Below are positions 48,000-59,388 of a stretch of 64,000 nt of DNA, piece after piece. Location: contig QANY01002930.1 in NCBI GenBank assembly GCA_003255025.1, positions 496,001 through 560,000 on the forward strand. The letters run 5' to 3'. Source of the stretch: Datisca glomerata. Taxonomy: Eukaryota; Streptophyta; Magnoliopsida; Cucurbitales; Datiscaceae. Position numbers and translations under genes: made by a program. Each line of letters begins with the position of its first letter. The first letter of the stretch is position 1. The notes under the pieces were generated by a model. The model ran no database searches. It was not told the origin of the DNA and worked only from the letters and a program-made list of their open reading frames with translations.

Positions 48000-48555
48000 A
48001 CTTGACTTTATGGTTGGGCTTCCAATTTCAACTGGTATTATATAGCTTTCACTTTATATGCAAAGGCAAATGGAGTTTCTCTTGTTGACTCTCTTAGGGT
48101 TGCTTTGTATGCCCATAATACTACTGATATCTCTTCTAATCATTTTCCTTTTATGAGTTCTAGCAGTTTCTATAAAATTTCAAGAATAATTCTGTTAGAT
48201 CTTTTTGCTTGGTCATTTCTTTGTGGATAGTACAGTGTAGTGAATCAGTTTGTAATATGAAGTCCTTCATAAAAGGTTTTTATCACCTTTCTTGTAAACT
48301 ACAGTCTGTTGTGGGAGACTAGTATTCGAGGAATCCTGTACTGCATAAAATATTCATCCATGGGAATCATTTTACCTCTTCTTCTCGAATTCTTTCATAT
48401 GCTTTTACTTCAATATACTTTGTGAAAATAGTCCGTAGATATCAGTGAGAATCATTTTTTAGCAGGTGCCATGGGAAGTGGCCCCACTATGTCCAAGGCC
48501 CATTACATGAACAAACATGGACTTGAACAGTGTTAAGTTGATATGAACCTTACCA
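48000..48555 (-). pseudogene. Gypsy integrase core, broken
   Basis: Minus-strand fragments in order: FVHVMGLGHSGATSH (degraded GxDIVGPLP), TIFTKYIEVKAYERIREEEV, PWMNILCSTGF, and finally AIIPVEIGSPT at about 48020. This is the catalytic core and end of a plant gypsy integrase; the acidic triad is not intact. The adjoining zinc-binding part has been moved away by an insertion. Confidence 0.7.
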
Positions 48556-49370
48556 ACGATTTATGTTGAAACCCAATAACGATAATGGTTCAAGGACCAT
48601 AGGATCGATGTAAAGAAGAAGAAACCCCGACCTGTTTCTTTGACACAATGGGAACCTTCTACCCAAATTTGATGCTTCGAAAAGAACCAAAAGTATGATT
48701 TAGATGCCACACTCAAGAACAAGAAGGAAAAGTAAGTGATAAGTCTAGATTTTAGACACCACAAGAAGATTTCTTGATAAGTCTGAAAGTTCTATGGAGA
48801 ACCAAAGAGAAACTCTCACAAAGAAATTATATTGATCAAAGTTATTCAATACATTATGAAACCATACTTAAATAGTAAACTAGAAGCCTAGAAAATCCTA
48901 AAGTGTTCAAAAAACCTAGACTAAATTCTAAACATTATTCAAAATCCTAAATTAGTGTCAAAAGAACCTGGATTAAATCTTAAACATAAAGAAATTTTAT
49001 TTGCAACAAATAAAGAACTTGTAATCTACCCAATTGAATCCTATTGGTTGTCCACTTCTAGGTTAGGATAGCGAAGTTCTCTTGCTTCCTTGTCATAATT
49101 TAAAATGTCAAGTCACGCTCCATGCGGGTTGTCATGTTGAACTCCACGTCATCCTCTATGTGGGTCACAAGGTTGACAAGTTTAACTTCTTCTTTTCTAA
49201 ACTTAAGACATCTCCACACTTGTTTGGACCTCCACTTGCTTCACTAGCCCATTGAGTGCTTCAACCATCCTCTTTGCTCTAACTCTTATGATTGAGTCAC
49301 TTGGTACTTGAAGTGAATTTATCCTATAAGCTTGTGCAACCAGATCCTCATCATAAGTTCTCTAGGTGCC
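48556..49370 (-). mobile_element. Retroelement fragment inserted in the integrase
   Basis: This ~810-bp segment splits the integrase between its zinc-binding and core domains. On the minus strand it begins with a polyprotein tail (IIRVRAKRMVEALNGLVKQV) and ends GGGTTTCAACA, a plausible LTR terminus. It is thus probably the 3' end of another gypsy element, with an LTR. Target duplications were not resolved. Confidence 0.5.
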
Positions 49371-49829
49371 TACCATTTTTACTAGGGGAGCAATGGGTTG
49401 ACACTTATCACACTTTCTTGCATATTGCTTTGCGTCCTGATGCATCTTAGGCCAAAAATATCCTTCATTCAGTATTTTATGTGCTAATGACCTCCGTCTA
49501 GTGTGGTTCCCACAAATACCTTCATGGATTTCCGCCAGCACGTATTGAGCTTCCTTTGGTTTCAAACATTTCAGATACAGACTTGAAAATGATCTTCGAT
49601 ATAATCCACCATTAATAATCAAGTACCTTGCACTTCATCATTTGATCTTTCTCCCTAGATGTTTATCTTCAGGTAGGTCTTCTTTTGTTAAGTAACGGAT
49701 TATGTCATCCTGCCAGTTGGGTTCTGTTTCTTCTACATCAACTAGAGTTGAGAACGTATATTTTTTACTTGGTTCTTTGAGGAATTCCACTAGCACTCTC
49801 ATTTTGTAAGGAATTTGTAAAAGGAACAA
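49362..49829 (-). pseudogene. Gypsy RNase H-integrase linker and zinc-binding domain
   Basis: Minus-strand frames read VLVEFLKEPSKKYTFS, then WQDDIIRYLTKEDLPEDKHL (linker), then LYRRSFSSLYLKCLKPKEAQ, EIHEGICGNHTRRRSLAHKI and YARKCDKCQP, the HHCC zinc-binding domain with all four ligands present. A frameshift separates the two frames. The frame runs into the inserted fragment at about 49370. Confidence 0.8.
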
Positions 49830-49989
49830 TACTTATCCTTGTCTTGGTGACTCGGTTCTTTCGTTAGCGGGGATGGTCTTTTTATCCAGGACTTATTCTT
49901 TATTACTTTAAGGATCTAATTTACAGGTATGGTAAGGAGTGTATAGACTTTATCCCTTGGATGAACCATTTCGATTATTCTTCCTCTTT

Positions 49990-50308
49990 TTTCAGCTCCT
50001 TTTCTTTGAGAGAAATTGAGCTAAGAATATGTTCCTTGTATTCAATAGTGTCTTTTGAAGTTATCTATGCCTCTATTTATACACAAAATTACAATATAAT
50101 CCTTAATTTTAGATTTCCATTGTGCCATTTGGGGAGCTGTTACACGGGAGGAAAGATCACGATTTGGCCGTTGGGTTGGTCAGTTTCTTCCGGAATGCTC
50201 TTTTGTAACTGCAAATTTTATCTAACAGTTCTTTTTGCTCCACGTCCCTTTCATCAATCTCTCAGTCCAGATTTTTTCACGTGAGCATCACAACATGAAT
50301 ACACTGTT
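49990..50308 (-). repeat. LTR part, right copy of family X, truncated
   Basis: Aligns to 46805-47130 and stops at ATACACTGTT, where the left copy continues. Confidence 0.6.
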
Positions 50309-51071
50309 TAGAAACTTCTATCAGTAATTAACTTTTCTACTAACCAAGTATTTTTATTAAGTGATTCTTCTTGCAGCAAATCTTCAAGATCAAACAAATT
50401 TTTAAAACCTCCACATAGAACTTCACTGAAAATGAATGCTAAGACCGATGAAACATCACTGATAATGTTAGATAAGGAAACGAGAAAATATTTGTAAGTA
50501 TCCACCTTGCAGACTGAAAGCAACGAGTAATTAAACACTTCACCTGTTAGTAGTATGTAGTAACCAGTAAACACGCATGTTCTTTTAATAGTATGTATTA
50601 TCTGATTTCTTCTATTTGACAAAAAATTAACAATAAAGAAGGTATATTTTTTAAAATAATGTTTTGATTATTTTCTCCTTTTCCACCAAAATGATGCTAA
50701 AAATCATAAAGGCCGTATTGATTGGGAAGAATCTGATTCACTTTATCAGCCAACAAATTAAGATATTCCTCTAGCTCCAATCTTTGTTTGGCACAAAAAT
50801 TATTAGATCTTATCAAAGATATTGCTTAGTAATCAAGTTAAAACTGCATTTCAATTTTCAAGAATCAAAGATCAAATAAAACAGAACCATAAGAAAATTA
50901 TTATTATTATTACTTCCATAAGAAAATCTGAAAAACTACACCAAATATGCTAAAATCTCCATTTATAAACAAACGATGGAGAACATTTAAAAAATAACCA
51001 ATAAAAGTGATTATTTAAGACTTCTTATTTATTTAGGAGCATAGCTGATTTTTTATCTTCACATGGGCGAC
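50309..51071. other. 3' flank of the cupin gene
   Basis: AT-rich. A minus-strand 104-codon frame (50622-50308) that ends at the LTR boundary contains YKYFLVSLSNIISDVSSVLA and LFDLEDLLQEES; it was not recognised and may be a truncated gene fragment. Confidence 0.35.
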
Positions 51072-52592
51072 TTAGTTTGATGGAGGGAAGAAAATGGCAT
51101 CAGCAGTCCTCTTTGAGGAGAAACGTCTCTCTAGTTCCGGCTCCACATTAAAAGCGGCTTGTATGACCTCCGGCGACAAAGCCTTCCACACTCCAATGCT
51201 TCCAGCCAAGTGCGTGAATATCGGGCTGTCGCGAAAATAAAAATCATTCATTAGAATCACTGATCAATGTTTCATTTTATATCTGCAGAATAATTTAATT
51301 TGAATTATATATAGTTAACATTGATGCCGTGGGGTTTCAATATGTTAAAGATGTTTAACAATTGTATTCATTAGTAACTAATATATTTTAAGATTCAATA
51401 AATATGGGTTAACTTACTTTGGAGTTGTTATGATAGAGAACCATTCCAAACCGTCAGGGTCAGCAATCTTAGACACGACAAAAAACCTGGGAACAATAAA
51501 CAGATTACCCCCTTTCACTGTCGTCTCCAAAACCCGACGCCCGTCCACACCAACAACTTGGACTCGCCCGCTTCCCCTAACAATGTAAGTAACTTGGAGG
51601 GCGGAATCGCAGGAGAATCCCGGAGAACACATAGCACTTCCATCCAACCGAACAAGATCAGCTCCAAGACCAACCTGTCCGACCAACGGAAGATTCTTCG
51701 TGTTCAAAACGACAACTCGTCCCCCGTTCTTGATGTCTACATCCAACGGAGCCTCCTCGCAATTCAAAGCCATGCCTTGTCTGTCTTCTTGTTTTGGCTC
51801 AGGCAATTTGACACCTCCCCCGAGCTTGACTATTCCATTACCCGATTGATTCCCGACAAGAGACGTAACGGAATTCTCATCCAAATCCCAGGCCCGACTT
51901 ACGAACTCAGTCGAGAAGCCGGTGAAGATTCCATTTGAGCCGGTGAGGAAAAACTCGGTGAACTCGCCGGGTTTGTGGGCTTTTGAGGTATCGCCTAAGA
52001 AAAGAATAACCAACTCAGTGTCTTCCTTGTTGTACCACCATGTGACTACCCCAAATGGAAGGGCAATGGCATCTCCCTTCTTAATCGCAATCACCTTCTC
52101 TTCTGATTCAGGTAGAACAATTCCGGCTACTCCATGTCCTAATCAAAATCCATAATCGATCTAGATAAGTTAACATTCCAACAGTTCTATCAATAATGAG
52201 TTAAGAGATCATATCAGTATGCATGCAATGAAATCAGATAAACTAATAACATAAATCATTAAAAATAAGGTTCAATAACAAATTTAATCATCTATAAGAA
52301 GAACAACCACGACAACATGAACAATTTCCAAAAAAAAAAAAAGAATTTCAACAGAAATTATATATAAAATTGAAATAATAAAGGAAAAAGAATTACCCTG
52401 AAGGACATAGGCAACCTTGGAAGAATCAGAGTAACGAGGAAGAGCGAAGCCGTTCTTCTCAAGGGCAAGCTTAGCCGCACCGATATTGCCTTCACGGAGC
52501 ATGGGAAGCTCTGATGGAGACCATGAGTAGTATGATCCGCCGTTCCCACCGTAAACTTTCTTAGCCAACCTTGGAGTAAGATCAATCTCCAT
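51072..52592 (-). CDS. 11S-globulin-like bicupin protein
   Basis: Three exons on the minus strand: 52592-52397, 52138-51418 and 51225-51072, with GT-AG introns, joining to 356 aa. The start MEIDLTPRLAKKVYGGNGGS was chosen over an upstream in-frame Met because plant homologues begin this way. Two cupin barrels are visible: the first with LALEKNGFALPRYSDSSKVA and ALPFGVVTWWYNKEDTELV; the second with DLVRLDGSAMCSPGFSCDSA, VTYIVRGSGRVQVVGVDGRR and FIVPRFFVVSKIAD. The protein ends SKRTADAIFFPPSN. It has no signal peptide, unlike true seed globulins, and matches the cytosolic RmlC-like cupin family of Arabidopsis (At1g07750/At2g28680), often labelled glutelin or legumin-like. Enzymatic role is unknown. 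The gene looks intact. Confidence 0.93.
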
Positions 52593-52705
52593 CTCTGTTT
52601 TATCTCTCTTTCTCTCACTTTCTTCACAAATCCCAGAAACCAAACAGGTAAAAGAAAATAAAAAGTGAAAACTTTTTCTGAGTAAATAGAGAGTGCCACA
52701 AGGTG

Positions 52706-52713
52706 TATTTATA
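52706..52713 (-). promoter_or_regulatory. TATA box of the cupin gene
   Basis: TATAAATA on the minus strand, 114 bp upstream of the start codon, followed by a short leader. Well placed for a plant core promoter. Confidence 0.7.
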
Positions 52714-52893
52714 GTGGGTGAACAAGATTTATTCTCTTTTTTTTCGGTTAACTGAAATCAATTATCCAGAATTAGATAAACACAGATTTGATTAAGATCG
52801 GATTTAGGAGATTTTTTACCCACTTAACTACGAAAGAAATTTGTTTGTTATTCGACTTGGAGAAGGAGGTTACGGACCCCACCGAACCAATAT

Positions 52894-52906
52894 GCTGACA
52901 CGTCAA
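52894..52906 (-). promoter_or_regulatory. ACGT-core element (ABRE/as-1-like)
   Basis: Minus strand GTTGACGTGTCAG contains both ACGTGTC (ABRE-like, bZIP target) and TGACG. It lies about 190 bp upstream of the TATA box. This would fit stress or seed-related control, but that is inference. Confidence 0.4.
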
Positions 52907-53281
52907 CTAATGATGTGGATTTTGGGTCCACCCAAACACAAATATATAAAAATGATTTAGTTTTTTTGTAGTGTACTTTCTTTATGGGTCACTAATTTTA
53001 TGTTAGATAAAAAATTCTCTCCTCAATCCTCATTGAAGAGGAGTGCGTCTCTCTTTATAATTAGTGGGTAAAACAAAATCAGTGGATTCATTAACATTAA
53101 TTTGAAAATAATAAGAGGAGAGATTTATTTTCATGTTTAATCATGCTTTGGATTTTATTCCTTTCTCACATTAAGCAAATCTAAAAAGATGAATTTGATC
53201 AAATGGTCTTTTTTTCTTTAACTATAGATAAAATGGCACCTCCACAAGAATCCTTATATCAAACATTGTTTTGGTCTTCAT

Positions 53282-53476
53282 GATAATCTTCTTCTTTTTC
53301 TTAGAATCTTTTCCAAGATGATCTTCTTAATTTTTAAATAAAATTAAAAAATATTACAACATAAAAATTAATGATAATCTTCTTTTTTTTAGAATCATTT
53401 CCAAGATAATCTTCTTAATTTTTAAATAAAATTAAAAAATATTACAACATAAAAATTAATGATAATCTTCTTTTTT
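53282..53476. repeat. Tandem duplication of ~90 bp
   Basis: Units 53282-53372 and 53373-53460, plus the start of a third at 53461 (gataatcttctttttt). Copies are nearly identical in the second half, so the event is recent. Confidence 0.9.
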
Positions 53477-54094
53477 ATTCATACATAGTAAAAATCAAAA
53501 CGTTTCAGAGAAAATCCTACAAATTTTTATGCTACTCTCCTATAAAATTAGTAAATTTTAAATGATAATAACTCTAAATTGACAAAGTTCTAGACCAAAT
53601 TTTATTTGACAAAGTTCATCATTTATATGTTGATATTTCTCCTCACTAAAAAAATTATTTTTAAGTTAATTGTTTAACTAGTGATCGACTCATAATTTAT
53701 TCAATTAAATTTTATTCTAAAACTTGATTATCATAGAATTACTCTTTACATAAATAATCACATCTTATCTTCCTCTAGGTTATTTGTTTCTATCTTAGGG
53801 GAACCTTTAAATTTAGTGGATAGTGTTACCATTTGAGGCTATCAAAGTTATCTTTATGTTATATATTTGTTTCTATTTTAGTGGATCGATATAATTTTTT
53901 TTAGATATGACGAAAGCTTGATAAGTTTTACATTTTAAACAAAATTTTCTCACAGGTTTTTAAAAACATCAAATATAGCATTTTTAAAAAAAAATTAATT
54001 AATATAGCAAAATGATTTAAATTTAATAGTGTATCTATTTACTATTTTATTCATATACTCATTTTAACTCTCTCTCCTTCCACCTCTCTCTCTA

Positions 54095-54139
54095 TACATA
54101 TATATATATACACACACACATATATATATATATATATAT
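54095..54139. repeat. Compound (TA)n-(CA)n-(TA)n microsatellite
   Basis: TATATATATA, ACACACACACA and TATATATATATATATATAT runs in succession. Confidence 0.9.
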
Positions 54140-54487
54140 CCCCCTCCCCAGAAATCCGGGTCTATTTATATATCATTAGATATCTCATATGTTAATTAAG
54201 GGTAAGATAGGTATTCGATTATTTTTTTGTGAGTCTGATATTTTTTATTATTATGAAACTACTTTCTATTTTTGTATTAATATAATAAAAGATGTCTATT
54301 TATGTTTAAAGCCTAATTGTTTTAATGATATCAACGTATTTATGGCGATCAAGGCTCATTCATGGGCCTTATCCTAGTCTTTTCGGCTGGGATTTTATTT
54401 TCAGTTTGGCTCTTGGGCTACCCTGATTGCTAATTGTATACCTATTTAACAGGTTTTTAAATAAAAAAAAGGTTAAAATGTAAAATA

Positions 54488-56346
54488 TGTTGAAATTATG
54501 TCCATAAAATAGGGTATAATAACTATTTATGAGTAAACAGTTATTTCTTTGACATTTATGTATTATTGAATTTTTTATGAATAAATTAAAAGTTTCTTTT
54601 AATTAAAGTGTGGATATAATTTATTTAAGTCCTGAAACTATTATCAATGTAAGAAGAGTAAAGACTGAGCGGTCTTTCAAACAAATTCTTCTGTGATAGT
54701 TTAGAATGTTATTCGTAGTCTTAGGATCGATTGGACAATCGAATTCAATTATGACTTTTAGGTTGAACCAAAGGATGTCAATCTCGGGGTATGTGAGTGG
54801 AGACTTTAACGGTTGACCTAGACATGTTATGGAACATGTGAAATAGACTAGTAACCAATTAGTTTAGAGCAAAACCGTTTAACTAGCTATAAATCTAATT
54901 GTTACACCTTAAGGGTATTTTTATAATTACTTTAATCTTGAGGTGAATATGAAACTTAATTTTGTTACTTACGATCTTTGATACGCCAAATGAGTGAGTT
55001 GGAATTGTCAGACAATACCTTGACTGTTGGGATCGTGATTTAACTATGTTGGAGTTGCGTGATTCACAGATATGAAATTCGTGGTCAGATTACAAAAATA
55101 ACAATGTCACATTATGCTTTATTGATGATAAATGTGTGAATAAATAAAACGGGTCTGGCATTAGATGACATGGGTCATTGGATAAGACATAGTGGTCTGC
55201 ATGAAACATTTCACTGATATGTCTTTCTTATTCACAACCAATAAAAGAGTTAAGGAAATAATAACTAGATGAGTAAAATGATAATTTTACATTCCACTCT
55301 TGTTACTGATACTCTTGAAGGGTAATATTGTTAAATATGCTGTGGACCATGAAATATAAATATTTATTTACACCAATAGAAAATATAGCGTGCATGAATC
55401 AAGAGTTTATTCGGCATCAGACGTATAGTGGAGTCGTACGATGTCAGGATTAAATAGGTCTGAAATTTATGGAGATAAATTAGCCGGGTATTTGAATCCT
55501 ATAGCTTTGTTCATGTGGGTCTATTCGGTCTCAAAAGTGGCTCATAAGGACAAGAATGAGAAACAACAACAGTTGGACCAAAAATATGTTTTGAACCAAG
55601 GTACACTTGTCGAACTCATATGAGATAGGTGTCATCACTCTATTAGTAAAGAGCAAAATTAATGTTCATATTAATTATTTTTTATTTTCTAATTATTAGA
55701 TAATTAGTAAATAAAAGAAATTACTTAATTAATTGATAGGAATCAATTTAATTCATCAATTTTAATTGATGAATTTAGACACAATTTTGACTTAAGGGGA
55801 GATGTAAAAATCGCACATTCCAATGCAAGGAGAAGGCTATTTTTGGTTTTTTATCATATAAGAGTATATGGATAAATTCTATAATTAATATATAAAGGTT
55901 GCATCTCTAACCTAACATAACCTAAGTGTATTAATGAGAGCAGAAAATGTTTCTCTCCTCCTCCCTCATTGTTGCCGTCGAAATCTTATATGGAAGAGAA
56001 AAAGTTTTGTTTTGAGAGCACACACTCAATTCTTACACAATTTCTTGAAAGATTTACTTCTGGCTCTGATGAGTGGTTGTTGGTGTGAAGATCAATTACT
56101 AGCTCTGTGAATCTAAAAAATAAAGAACGCGAGATAGAGAATTGGATCTCACCAAATCAGATATGCTCAATTAATAGAAAATGTATAAATTGTTTCTATA
56201 TTTTCTCGATATGTTTCTACCGTTATGCATGTTCATTGGTTTGGTATTGTATTTAATTCGATTAAATTATTTTGAAAATTTTTAATAATCCACCTATGAA
56301 CTAGTCATGGTTCATTAATTTTCTGCAAAATCAACCTGATCCAACA
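54488..56346 (+). repeat. Probable solo LTR, 1.86 kb
   Basis: Starts TGTTG (54488) and ends CAACA (56342-56346), a matching terminal inverted motif. Flanking 5-mers AAATA (54483-54487) and AAACA (56347-56351) differ at one base. The left 1.1 kb matches 42868-43998. No primer site or coding region lies next to it. A MULE end abuts the right side, so the target duplication is uncertain. Confidence 0.55.
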
Positions 56347-57583
56347 AAACACACACCTGCACTTTGACCAAAATACAAACTATAGCCTACACTTTTTTTC
56401 GTAGTTTTATACCCATGTACTTTGATCAAACTGTAAAATATACCTTACAGTGACATTTTTGGTTAAATCTAACAGAATGTTAACTCCATTTTTGCCATCT
56501 TTTTTCCCACCAAAAGCTCCATTATTTCCCTACATCTACATACACTATTTTACCCCTATAAATAACTCTCTTCTTTCTCCTCATTTTTAAACTCTCATTT
56601 TTACTTTCAATATATTTTTCAGATCTGGACAACAACTTTTTTGAAGGTATTAGTTGACAAAAAATGAGTTTTGCTTTCTTTTCATGAGTTTTCATATTGT
56701 AATGAATTTTGCTTTATTTTCATATGTTAAAATGGGTTTGCTTTCTTATTCTAATTTTGCTAGAAATCTGCTATTGTACAAAAAAAAATATGCTTCAAAA
56801 GGACTGCTTCATTTTCTTTATATTTCTTTCTAATCTTTCATTCTTGTTCTTCCAAGAACCTTCTCTAACTGTGATTGGAATAAGACATTTTGGGTGTGGT
56901 TCAATCCATGGATTTGTATTGGAGAATTTTGATACCCATTAAATGAGATGATGAGTTGGTAGTGAGGATTACTAATTCTTTTCCAAAAGAATCAAGAGAG
57001 AGAGAATTTATATATGGAAGGGAAAGACAGGGCAAAAAACTACTATAAAAAATCAATTCAAGGCACGAAACCTGTAAACCCAAATCAACCCTAACAAAGA
57101 TGAACACAAAGATGAAAATTTTCAAGCAAACCCATAGCCTTTCCCTCTGTCGTGAAAACACAACCATGAAAACACAGAGATGAACACAAAATTAACCAAG
57201 AAATTGACATACCCAAAAGAATAATCAACAAATTAGGGAGATTTCGACCTCTTTGATCCTCAAATTTGGACAAAATTTGAAACCCTAGCCAATCCTTCCC
57301 TTGTCGTGAAACTTCCCCCTTCCCCTACAATTTTTCAAAATTCTTCATCTAGGGCGGTAAAAGTAAAACACTAAGAAAAGTTAAAATCTAAAATTGATTA
57401 TATTAACTTCTGTTAACGGTCTGTTAATGAAAGTTTGGCACGTGCCTTTGTGGTTATTTTTGATAAAAATTCTAACGGAGGGGTATATTTTATAATTTAG
57501 TCAAAGTACATGGGTATAAAAAATATAAAAAAAGTATAAGGGTATAGTCTATATTTTAGCCAAAGTATGGAGGTGTGTTTTGC
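56347..57583. mobile_element. Non-autonomous MULE with long terminal inverted repeats
   Basis: Left arm AAACACACACCTGCACTTTG (56347) pairs with the right arm's reverse complement AAAACACACCTCCATACTTTG (ending 57583). The arms extend about 130 bp and share TATACCCATGTACTTTGA and AAAATATACC. The inside has no transposase but includes a TATAAATAACTCTCTTC promoter-like site at 56559 and small frames of unknown origin, so capture of host DNA (Pack-MULE) is possible. Confidence 0.65.
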
Positions 57584-57691
57584 ATTTTAGCCATAAAAAA
57601 TTACTAGAAAGTTAAACAATAAGTTTCTAGTTCAAATTAGGTTACTAATGAATTTTTACTTCAATCTTATTTAGCTTAGGCTAGCATTTCT

Positions 57692-57768
57692 TAGGGGTGA
57701 ACCGTGAGTTCCGATTTGGTTCGATTTTCACCCAAATAACTGATCGAATCAAACTGATTACATCCCTA
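57692..57768. mobile_element. hAT-type MITE, 77 bp
   Basis: Ends TAGGGGTG and CATCCCTA are inverted repeats with one mismatch. Flanking 8-mers gcatttct (57684-57691) and gcattcct (57769-57776) are a target duplication with one mismatch. The interior has TTTGGTTCGATTTTC, common in this MITE type. Confidence 0.7.
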
Positions 57769-57776
57769 GCATTCCT

Positions 57777-58536
57777 TGTAACTTTGCAACTAGTTTACTT
57801 CTGGCGGGTGAGGATCTATTATAGGTCTAGAGGCATGTGCCCCCAAGATCTCTCTGTTTAAATTTTTATGCTTTTTCGATAGCGGATAATTTTTGTATCG
57901 TAGATAAATTAATTTTGTAATGTACCCTTTGTAGTGGGCCACTGGTTATTGTACTTTTTTTAAAAAGGATCCTGAGTTCAAATCTCTCTTAGGGTTGTCA
58001 ACGGTCCAGGCCAGACCAGCCTGTGAGTTAGTAGTGTCGTGAGGCACTACAGCTCTTACACGGCACTATGGCCACTGTAGTATTGCACCAATTGTAGTCT
58101 GTCCCACTGCAACGGCACATTTGTACATAATATATTATTTTATGTACACCCTAAAACCTAATTAGCATTGACTTAAAATATATACATAGATATTATTCTA
58201 TTGGTCTAATTAAGTGTGTGATTAAGTGATTGAAACATTCATTATAATTAAACATTAATAAAAGACTCTATGAATATACCAATTTTTTTTCAGAGTTTTT
58301 GTCTCACAAAAGTCCTTCTTCAAATCTCTAGATCTCCTGTGTTGAGTACATCTAGAGACAAAAAGTGACTTTGATATATTTTATGCGCCCACACATGTCC
58401 TTGTGTGTTTGAGGATTGGCTTGAAAACTCTTAGTGTGGATCTCGCAGTACGTTATTCGTGGAACCTCCAGTTTATTGTTGGCAATGATGCTTGATAGAC
58501 TACAAGAGTATAACTCCCCCTGAATTTGTGTATGAA
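57777..58536. other. Spacer between MITE and plastid insert
   Basis: A GTTCAAATCTC string at 57973-57983, just before a TTAGGGTTGTCAACGG element-like end (57988), could be a transposon terminus. A less AT-rich patch with the palindromic word gcactac occurs at 58040-58125. No gene seen. Confidence 0.3.
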
Positions 58537-59357
58537 GAAGATGGGGTTGTGGGAGAGTAATATAAGCGTTGTGCTGCTAGGCGAAGCGGTGGAGTGCTGC
58601 ACCCTAGATGGTGAGAGTCTAGTAGCCGAAAGCATCATTAGCTTGCGTTCTGACCTGAGTATCATAGGGCACATGGAATCCCGTGTGAATCAGCAAGGAC
58701 CACCTTGCAAGGTAAAATACTCCTAGGTGATCGATAGTGAAGCAGTACCGTGAGGGAAGGGTGAAAAGAACCAACACCATGTAAGCTTCCAAGAAGTGGG
58801 AGGAGACCAGGACTCTGACCGCGTGCCTTTTGAAAAATGAGCTGACGACTCATAGGTAGTGGCTTAGTTAAGGGACCCACCAAAGCCGTAGTAAAAGTGA
58901 GTCTTCATGGGGAAATTGTCATTACTTATGGACCCGAACCTGGGTGATCTATCCATGACCAGGATGAAGCTTGGGTGATACTAATTGGAGGTCTGAACCG
59001 ACTGATGTTAACGAACCAATGGATGAGTTGTGGTTAGGGGTGAAATGCCACTCAAACCCAGAGTTAGCTTGTTTTCCTCGAAATGCGTTGAGGCACAACA
59101 ATTGAGTAGACATCTGGGGGTAAAGCACTATTTTGGTGCGGCCTTTGAGAACGGTACAAAATTGAGGCAAACTCTAAATACTAGATATGACCTCAAAATA
59201 ATAGGGGTCAAGGTCGGCCAGTGAGACGATAGAGGATAAGCTTCATCGTTGAGAGGGAAACAGCCCGGATCACCAGCTAAGGCCCCTAAATGACCGCTCA
59301 GTGATAAATGAGGTAGGGGTGCAGAGACAACCAAGAGGTTTGCCTACAAGAAGCCAC

Positions 59358-59388
<31 letters not shown>

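Larger units (their letters stand above)
46800..50308 (-). mobile_element. Gypsy family X element, internally deleted and interrupted
   Basis: Related LTR sequences at about 46805-47130 and 49990-50308 (shared: AGAGAAATTGAGCTAAGAAT, TTTATACACAAAATTACA, CACGTGAGCATCACAACAT) lie in the same orientation around a minus-strand integrase. Gag, protease and RT are missing. An antisense ORF lies between integrase and the 3' LTR. A second retroelement fragment splits the integrase. The right LTR copy is truncated at 50308. Confidence 0.65.
52720..54487. other. AT-rich spacer upstream of the cupin gene
   Basis: Beyond the promoter no gene was recognised. It holds a tandem duplication at 53282-53476 and a TA/CA microsatellite near 54095-54139. 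A stretch at 54185-54450 is less AT-rich at its end but unclassified. Confidence 0.4.

Noticed and set aside
51558..51938. Plus-strand 126-codon frame
   Set aside because: Antisense shadow of cupin exon 2, which has clear homology and splice sites on the minus strand.
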